Assembly: GCA_000934385.1 (NCBI GenBank)
Contig: KN880483.1
Coordinates: 62,001-126,000 of the forward strand
DNA length: 64,000 bases
Reading direction: 5' to 3'
Origin: Cylindrobasidium torrendii FP15055 ss-10
Taxonomy: Eukaryota > Basidiomycota > Agaricomycetes > Agaricales > Physalacriaceae
The notes under the pieces were generated by a model. That model was not told where the DNA came from. It ran no database searches and saw nothing but the letters and a program-made list of their open reading frames with translations. This document shows positions 57,083-64,000 of this stretch, piece by piece. The position numbers were made by a program, and so were the translations under genes. Numbering within the stretch: position 1 is the first letter of the stretch; each line of letters opens with the position of its first letter.

Positions 57083-57951
57083 ATGGTAGCATTCTTCTTC
57101 CAAAGGACGCTCACTATGGTCAAGCCTCAGCATCTTCCGTTCTATGCTCATCGGATCACTTCGCTGTTGGCACTCACCTTCCTCCTTGCTGCTTTCATTC
57201 TGCTTCTCCTCGTCGGGCTCTCTTTGCCCATCACGAAAGCCGTCTATATTATTCGCGTCTACTCGACAGCAAATAATGGGCAGCCAGACACAAGCGTAGC
57301 AACCGAGTTGCGCTTCGGTGTATGGGGACTTTGCGCGCTGAGGTATCGTACGCTTCACATTAGGTATAACCACAAGCACTCAATCGTCTGTAGCAAAGTT
57401 GATGTCACAGCATGTTACGGGCCAAAGCTAGGCTACGACATACCTACCTCTATTACCGACATTTTGGGTATCGACGGTGGCTTGGTAGCCGCAGTCTTGA
57501 ACGGCCTGCTCGCAGTCCTTATCCTCCACCTCGTCGCGGCCGGTTTTTCGCTCTGCGCTCTCATCCCCGCCATGTTCCTTGTGTCGCATGCCGCCACCAT
57601 AGTCTCACTGGTGCTCTCAATCATCAGTGCCCTGCTTAGCGCAATCATGTTCTCCATTGACACGGCGGTGGTCCTCCTCGTCAAGAACCAGCTCTCTAAA
57701 TTGGACGAAGACATTAAATTGACCGCTGCATTCGGTGATGCAGTCTGGATGGCGCTAGCAGCGATGCTTGCCACTTCGTTATCTGTAATATGCCTCTCCG
57801 CGAGGGCTTGCTATTGCTGTGGTGTCAGGCGGTATGTAAGCCAAAATGTCTACTGACTTGTGCTAAACAAGCTTGTAGGCATCCTATGTCCACTCCCTGG
57901 AAAAGCAAAGATCTCTTCTCTGGACTTCCTTCGCGGTCCAATAAATACTAG
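57083..57951 (+). CDS. SUR7/PalI (Rim9) family four-helix membrane protein
   Basis: Exons join to ~255 aa. An intron at 57342-57392 (GTATCG...CTGTAG, 51 nt) links CAL to SKVDVTACYG, and one at 57832-57877 leads to the final HPMSTPWKSKDLFSG tail ending at TAG 57951. Four hydrophobic helices are seen: ITSLLALTFLLAAFILLLLVG, LLAVLILHLVAAGFSLCALI, ATIVSLVLSIISALLSAIMF and ALAAMLATSLSVICLSA. The extracellular loop has the family's FGVWGLC and a second Cys. Members act in eisosomes (Sur7) or ambient-pH signalling (Rim9/PalI). Start 57083, or Met 57116. Confidence 0.82.
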
Positions 57952-58068
57952 CGTATCTGTATTGGTTCTTTCTTTTCACGATTATTCACGATATGTATGC
58001 CATGACCTCGGTTGGATTTTCTCAATGCAGTGCTACATATGTACTTGTTTACACGGTACGCGAACATC

Positions 58069-59433
58069 TCAAGCCCATTTCCCAAGAAGTGCCATCAAGC
58101 CGCACCCCAGCATCATGCACCCGATAGCGTAGCATAGCTGGCCGTTGGACGCCTTCATCATCTCCTTGCTGAAAAGGAACTCGTGGGCAAGAAGCTATGG
58201 AACAAGGTGAGTGCTGTGATGCATCTGATCAAAGGAGAGAGTACCTCAACCAGGCCGGTGTAGAGCAGAATTCCAGCGCTGATGGCGTCGAGGACGCCCG
58301 AGACGATGGATGCAGTCGTGCTCCCGGGGTTGTAAGTGGTGCGAACACCCAGTCCAGCAGCAATGCCAACGGGTGTGGTGATACCGTACAGCCCGGCGCC
58401 AGCAATGGCCACCCAGTTATATCCGGGTGGGAGGTTCAGGAAAGCCAGGCGGGACCCAATACCGAGTCCCTCGAATGTTTCTGCATCTCGTCAACAAGGA
58501 CGTCTTGTGAAAATCGTTGAGGCATGACGCACGGTGGAAAACGAGGACAACGAAGAGTATTTTGAAGTCTTCATCGACAGCGAGGGTCAAGCCAATAAGG
58601 ATGCTGGGTTGGACAGTCAGAATGTGCAATCATTCTGCAGAGTGGTTGTACTAACCTGTGCAAGAAGACACCGAATTCGAGGATAGCTACACCGATAATT
58701 TGCGTCGCCGCGTTGTCTAGTACATAGACATCCGACGCGCTTTCGACATCGCTGTCGAGCTCTGACTTAATCTCTTTTGTCGAGGCCGAGGGGTGTCCCT
58801 CGGGTCCATGGGCGGAATGTGCGCCGGCATTGTGACCGTGTGCATCGTGTTGGACACCAAGTCTGGCAAGCTTGCTAGTACCCCAGCGGAATGCGGCGAC
58901 CTCGACGATGAAGATGGCAAAGATGCTGACCAAACAGAGGCCAAATGCATAGGGCTTTTGAAGGCATGAGCGGAAGAGAACACAATGGTGAAAATAAATT
59001 GCGACGTACGTATTCGGACCAGCTTGCGTCGAGGCACTCAGAACCAAGAGCATCGACGGCGGGCTCGAGGAGATGGATTAAGGAAGTGGCAATCTGTTGA
59101 GAGGGGCTCAATAGCGCGAATGGCAGAAGAAAAATCTGCGTACGATGACTCCGCTTCCGAAATATTTGGCAAAGCTGTAGCATGGATAAGTACAATGAGC
59201 ATGGTGAGGAGGAATGAAACGCACTCGAAGACGGGCTTGGGGACGTGCAACCACCGCGTACGACGGGCTAGCACAGGGAAAAGTGCACCGGCCGTCGATC
59301 CGACGAGGATGATGAAAATGGAGGCGACGCGGAGGCCAAAGTAGGTGTCGGCGCCGCCACCAGACCCGCAGTTCAATTCCTCTCCCTCGGCCTCATGTCT
59401 GGCTACCATCTGCATCGTCGACGAGCTCTGCAT
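58069..59433 (-). CDS. ZIP-family zinc transporter
   Basis: Multi-exon gene. It starts MQSSSTMQMVARHEAEGEE; TM1 is FGLRVASIFIILVGSTAGALFPVL. Then SGVIVATSLIHLLEPAVDAL (metal-site His), PYAFGLCLVSIFAIFIVEVAAF, and a His-rich cytosolic loop with many HG/AH pairs (DAHGHNAGAHSAHGPEGH). TM4/5 carry SILIGLTLAV and ETFEGLGIGSRL, followed by GLYGITTPVGIAAGLG, ILLYTGLVE and LLAHEF. The last exon is LLAHEFLFSKEMMKASNG... to TGA 58069-58071. It imports Zn2+ or Fe2+ at the plasma membrane, like yeast Zrt1/2. Confidence 0.88.
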
Positions 59434-60062
59434 CCTCCTTCGCTACGCGTTGAATGGGCTGGGTGGATTGTAAAAACAATTTTACAGACAGGATGTTTCC
59501 GCTTTTATAGTTTGCCTCTCCGGCGGCACACTATTGCTGATGCTGTTATCGAGTTTAAGAGAGGTACCCTCCCGGCCATGACCTAGGGCCAAGATATAAG
59601 TTGCGGACCGTCGATTGCTGTCGATTGAAGCCAAAATGTGGGGCTAGAGCCAATGAGCGAGGCTGGTTTACTCGCGAGGGTACAATGAGGGGGACCGTAG
59701 CAGTCGCGATCTTGCCAAGTTCGACCCTAAGTCGGACCTGGTTTCATCGCGTTTGAGTGTCGAACACGTGCGGAAAGGAGCCAAATAGTCTGAAGAAAAT
59801 TTGTCAGTCATGAAGAGCGAGGATGCGCTGAGTTGTTGGCGGCTAGTCCATCGAATGATATGCTAGTTGCGAGCCACAACATCCAAGGCGCACAAATGCA
59901 TTACGTAACTCCGGTCCATATTGGGTTACGATCAAAGGGTCCGTTTCTGTGCCACTCACAGGACACGATGGGAAGAAATCTGTTATATCAATTGAATGCG
60001 CATGAAGACTGAAATATATCACAGCAGAAACGCATCAAATAGATAAGCAAGTAGAGTCAGAC
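59434..60062. other. Intergenic, no gene seen
   Basis: About 630 bp containing the zinc transporter promoter and the 3' flank of the next minus-strand gene. No zinc-response word could be assigned. Confidence 0.45.
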
Positions 60063-61398
60063 TTACATACGAGCAGCATTATTATTACTAGGCGGAGGCC
60101 TAGTACTACCTGCATATACTTTGCCATTGATAATCCTCTGTGCCCGCGTCCAAAGATCGTCTTCCCCATGCAAAGCTCTCTCCCATCCCATGAATGACCC
60201 TCGCGACCCTCTGGTTCGCTCGACAGGGATCACAGACTCGAACACAGAGTACTCCGCGAAAGGTTGCTCGAGGAGAAAGACAGCGGTGCGTCGTCCAGCA
60301 GCATCGCCAATACGTGCAATGTCTGGCAATGCTTCCTCTGGAATAAAAGCAGGTACGGGTACGACGACGACAGCGATTAGAGTGGCGTAGCTCAGCACTT
60401 TGTTACACTGCATAACGAGGGTGGCCAATTGGTTGGATGCTTTCCAGTTGAAGTCTCGTATGCAAATGGCGATATGTGTTACATGTCCTATCAGCGGTCG
60501 CAGCGATTTGGTCCAATTTATATTAAAGTGGTCAACGCCCGAGTCGCAGTGTAGACCAAGGAATGTGATGTGTGTGACCGTGGTTGGAATGTTTTCGGAG
60601 CTACGCAGAAGCGACGATGATGGGAAAGAAAGGGAAGTGAGTTGCGCGCCGATAGTGGAAACGGGATATCGTTGTATTATGTGACTGGAATTGCCAATGC
60701 TTTGCAGTGCGAAACTTCCCGAATAAATTCGAGGGGAAACCGTGATGTGCGTGAGATTGAGGCAACGCTTGGTATACCAATCGATGTTGGGGTCGAGGCA
60801 GGTCAGAATAAGCGACTTGACGAATTTTGCAATCATGGGTGACCCGTCTATTGTTCGGCGTAATTGATGTGAGACTGAGGGCGTCCCAGTGGAGACAGTA
60901 TGGTAGAGTAGAGGCGTTGCCCTTGCAAAAGTGAATTTCTGGTGTTTTCTCCAAGATACTTCCGGAACCTACCATGAGCAGAACAACTTCGAGACCAGTA
61001 CAAGGCGGGCTAGTTGAGCTTGAGTTGCAGTGTTTGTGAATTCCTCAATGATGCAGAGGATAAGCTCGACAGGCAGAGGACAAGTAGAGGCTATCGATGT
61101 TCGACGGAGTCGTCAGACACTAAAAGGTCGCTTAGATTTGCTGAGTGGTACACTTACGATCTGGATTTTCCTGGAAGGTAGATTGTTCGATAGAGTGCTT
61201 CGTATGAATGACAATGAAGCTAACACATAATCAGTACACTATCGAACCTTTAGCGTTTATAGTAAGAAGCGAGTGAAGACGTATTCAATGTGGTACTATG
61301 AAATAATATATCACTCACGGTGGTGGTGCGACGCCGGGGAGCAATGGAGGTGGCAAATGGGCTCTTGCCTCCGCCCTTCGAAATGCTAGCGTCAACAT
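60063..61398 (-). CDS. F-box/LRR-like hypothetical protein
   Basis: The main exon (60836 down to 60063) encodes ~257 residues with spaced strands typical of Agaricomycete F-box-type proteins (CLNLTHITVSPRIYS, QLTSLSFPSSSLL, TVTHITFLGLHCD, VTHIAICIRDF, LIAVVVVPVPAFIPEEAL, AVFLLEQPF). Upstream exons are suggested at 61398-61319 (MLTLAFRRAEARAHLPPPLLPGVAPPP, followed by donor GTGAGTG) and near 61230-61170 (LYRTIYLPGKSRS), a common lead-in for this group. The full exon chain between 61170 and 60840 was not fixed. Confidence 0.6.
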
Positions 61399-61612
61399 GC
61401 TATCGCATCCTAAAGATCGTTGGAGGCGCATGGATGCAGGTACAATAAATGCGAATGGAGAGTTATCTGCACTCCCACATAGTGTGTTCAAAATTGGAGT
61501 GAGGAAGGTGAAGGTTCTTGGTGAAGTGCTGGAATCTATGTATGTAGTGTGTCATTATTTTGATCTGATTTAGTTTGCCAGCTTGAATGCCTTGTTTCTC
61601 ACCTTGATCATC

Positions 61613-64000
61613 ATGAACTCTTATCCCCCAGAATTGCTGGTGCAGCTTGCACCGGTGATGTTCGTTGCGGGACTTGATGTTCCAACGCCGCCCCCATCGT
61701 CTCCGGCAACACCAGTTACACCTTCGCGACCTCAAGACCCATTCACCGTACTAAGCCTCCGCCTCCGAGACGTTCTTCTATCGCAACGCAAGGTCGGCAT
61801 TTGGCAGCCCAATAAATTCAAGACGTTCCAGGCGGTCTTGGTAGACAAAGACGTTAGGTTCCCGCCGCGCAAGACAGCAGCAAATGCTCATTCGCCATTA
61901 TCCCCACTTACACCTTCCTCCCCATTGCACCCAGATGGTCTCATTGCGCCTATCTGGATCCGAAAGCATACGACACTTGTTCCGTCTGTCTTTGTGCTCT
62001 TTTTGCGAATATACGAACACACCACGCGCGGGCCCCTTGAGCACGATCCGGAACGCGAGCAGGAAGAGCGTCGACGCGATGCAGAATTGGCTGGATATAT
62101 TGCGGGGAGGAAGAGAATGACCAATGAACATGGTGTCAAGTTGACTGTGGTCTTGCTGGCGTCAAGACGGATGTTAGGTGCGTAGATAGTTACGATGGTC
62201 ATTGTACATTACTGACAATGTAGATGATCCCACCCTCGATGCTCGCCTGACGTTTATTCGCAAGCAAAGCGGGCTGGATGCACGCGCTGCGCTGTTTGTG
62301 CTCAGCCCCGTCAGTCAGACAGAATTGGTTGAATTCGTTCAGAGGTGCGTGCGAGTTCGCGCGCTAGACTGCGTCTTGTTGACGCGACTCAGTCTCCAGC
62401 AGGCCCTTTATGATCCCGCTGTCGAATACTATACCACCCATTCCAAACGTGTACGTCGCAAACGGAATCGCCATACCCAAGCCCTGTCTAGCTATTCGAC
62501 CCCGCTCAGCCCGATGGGTGCTGTAGGTCAAGCACGACCACTCCGTCCAGAAGGATGGACTGTGCGCTACGAATACAAGATGGCATGTTTCGCTGAATTC
62601 CGTGGTGAAGACGAGGTCGCGCTCAAGCACTATCAAGACGCATACGAAGTCCTTGCAGTCATGTTTGGGTCTGTGGCCATTCTTCCACCCAGAACCAAGC
62701 GCTGGGCCGAAGCCAAAGTTCTTGCGGACTGTATCAACGTCAAGATAGTCAAGCTTTACATGTACAACAACGAACACTCGCTGGCTCTAGCCCATCATAC
62801 ATCTCATGTCCGCAAATTTGGTGACTTTTCCAGAGGATGGAGTATAGGTGAAGATACCTTTGAGTACTGGAGTTGGTTTGCGCGACAGTAAGCGACCAGC
62901 TGCGTAGCCTCATCTCCAGTTGACGTTCAGAAGATACCGCATCTTGGCAGAGCTCACGGATCAGGGTGCTACGTCTGGCCTTGTCATTCCAACACACACT
63001 CCTACTTCATTCAACACAACACTGGAATCCCTCACCACGCCCCAAGCCGCACTCCGTTCGAACATTGAGGTAGACGCTTTACGGACGCTGGGTGCAAACC
63101 CTGGCCATGCTCTCCAACACCCTGGATTCTACTATTACATGGCAGCACGCTGTACAGAGGAGAGAAGAGTTCGGTTTTTGGCGCTGCTTGATAACAGCGT
63201 GAGTTTATTATGCATGTCGAGGACCGAGCTGAGATTCACGTTCAGGATGAGGGCGTCGCGAATTCGCCTGGCTTTGCAAATGAAAAGAAAGTTGATCACC
63301 TTGTGATAATACTCGAGGTGTGATAGTCCTTTTGACCTTTGATTTGAATATCTCATTCAATTTCTACAGCTGTACACTAAAGCCTACGAGTTGTTCAAGA
63401 AGTATTCTCCGACGACGCCAACCCAGACCCAAGCCCGACTCACCCTCTGGATCGCATACCGCATTGGTCAAACGTATGTCGATAGTGGCAAGTTTGAGAT
63501 GGCCATCCGGTTTTTCGAACGCATCGCGAAGACGTATCGGCGGGAAAGTTGGGACACGATGCTTCGGCCATTGTTAACGACGTGGTATTCTTGCGTGCAG
63601 CAGCTTGGAGATGTAGAGCTCAGCATCAAATTGCTCCTCGAAATGATGGGACAGGGTAGGCCCATAACTCTTATCACTGAGGTGCGGGAAACTGACTCGC
63701 TCAGACGTCGAAGACGCGGACGAGCCAGGCGTGCTTCAAGACGACTTCATGGCTATCCTCAAAAGCTCTGTTCCCACGATACCTGACGAACCCATGGTTA
63801 TTGATACAAGCGAGGCCCAACCACTCTGTATGTTAATGTTTTTTCTTTGTTTTATTTCGCTGACATCTGGATAGTCAAATGTTGTGCCGTTTTCTGGAGC
63901 CCTGAAGTCAAAGTGGGCGAGCCTGCCGCATTTCAATTGTCTATCAATGCACCATCGGACGTGCTCATTGCCGATCTTCCCTTCAGTGCAGCGACCATCA
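61613..64000 (+). CDS. TRAPP complex subunit 11 (foie gras family), 3' end missing
   Basis: Starts MNSYPPELLVQLAPVMFVAGL and runs off the window. Introns near 62178-62222, 62345-62392, 62890-62933, 63200-63370, 63655-63704 and 63826-63874 join the blocks FIRKQSGLDARAALFVLSP, VRYEYKMACFAEFRGEDEVALKHYQDAYEVL, WAEAKVLADCINVKIVKLY, PGFYYYMAARCTEERR, TKAYELFKKYSP and YVDSGKFEMAIRFFERIAKTYRRE. These match the foie-gras domain of TRAPPC11, a TRAPP III subunit that works in ER-to-Golgi and autophagy traffic. The last exon (CCAVFWSPEVKVGEPAAF) begins the gryzun-like beta region. Confidence 0.86.

Overview
The window reads as nuclear DNA of an Agaricomycete-type basidiomycete fungus. Genes are dense and on both strands, and almost all are cut by GT-AG introns of about 45-60 nt. 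Basidiomycete families are present (Plavaka transposase, fungal TET/JBP dioxygenase, SAT-initiated non-reducing PKS, ORC1, EPL1). All four tRNA genes carry introns. The genus cannot be resolved from the sequence alone.

Layout. 0-11 kb: the 3' part of an unknown basic protein, tRNA-Lys(TTT), tRNA-Ser(TGA), a TMEM70-like mitochondrial protein, a 693-aa low-complexity protein, a prolyl aminopeptidase and tRNA-Lys(CTT). 11.1-26.3 kb: the EPL1 gene (NuA4/Piccolo subunit, minus strand), whose last intron is about 12.8 kb long because a Plavaka-class DNA transposon of about 12.75 kb (11938-24690) sits inside it. That element has matching ends, a probable 3-bp target duplication, subterminal repeats, a five-exon transposase gene and three intact minus-strand cargo genes. 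One cargo gene is a TET/JBP-family dioxygenase with its iron ligands preserved; the other two are unknown. 26.9-33 kb: a cyclase-family hydrolase, two tandem BTB genes, an NMN adenylyltransferase with a mitochondrial-looking leader, and a second tRNA-Lys(CTT). 33.3-40 kb: ORC1, a DUF7770-like protein, an aminoglycoside-phosphotransferase-fold kinase and a decayed partial copy of it. 40.3-46.7 kb: a non-reducing polyketide synthase (SAT-KS-AT-PT-ACP-ACP-TE). 47.7-51.8 kb: mitochondrial HSP70 with a heat-shock element, and a membrane glycosyltransferase-like protein. 51.8-53.9 kb: a gene-free repeat patch. 54-64 kb: an F-box protein, a membrane-anchored SDR, a SUR7/Rim9 protein, a ZIP zinc transporter, an LRR/F-box-like protein and the 5' part of TRAPPC11.

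The most striking locus is 11.1-26.3 kb. When the small introns are removed, the EPL1 exons on both sides of the transposon join in frame into a 702-codon protein, so the element lies precisely inside an intron of a gene that is essential in budding yeast. It carries what looks like a functional DNA-base-modifying enzyme. Either the fungus splices a 12.8-kb intron, or this allele is broken and must be covered by another nucleus.
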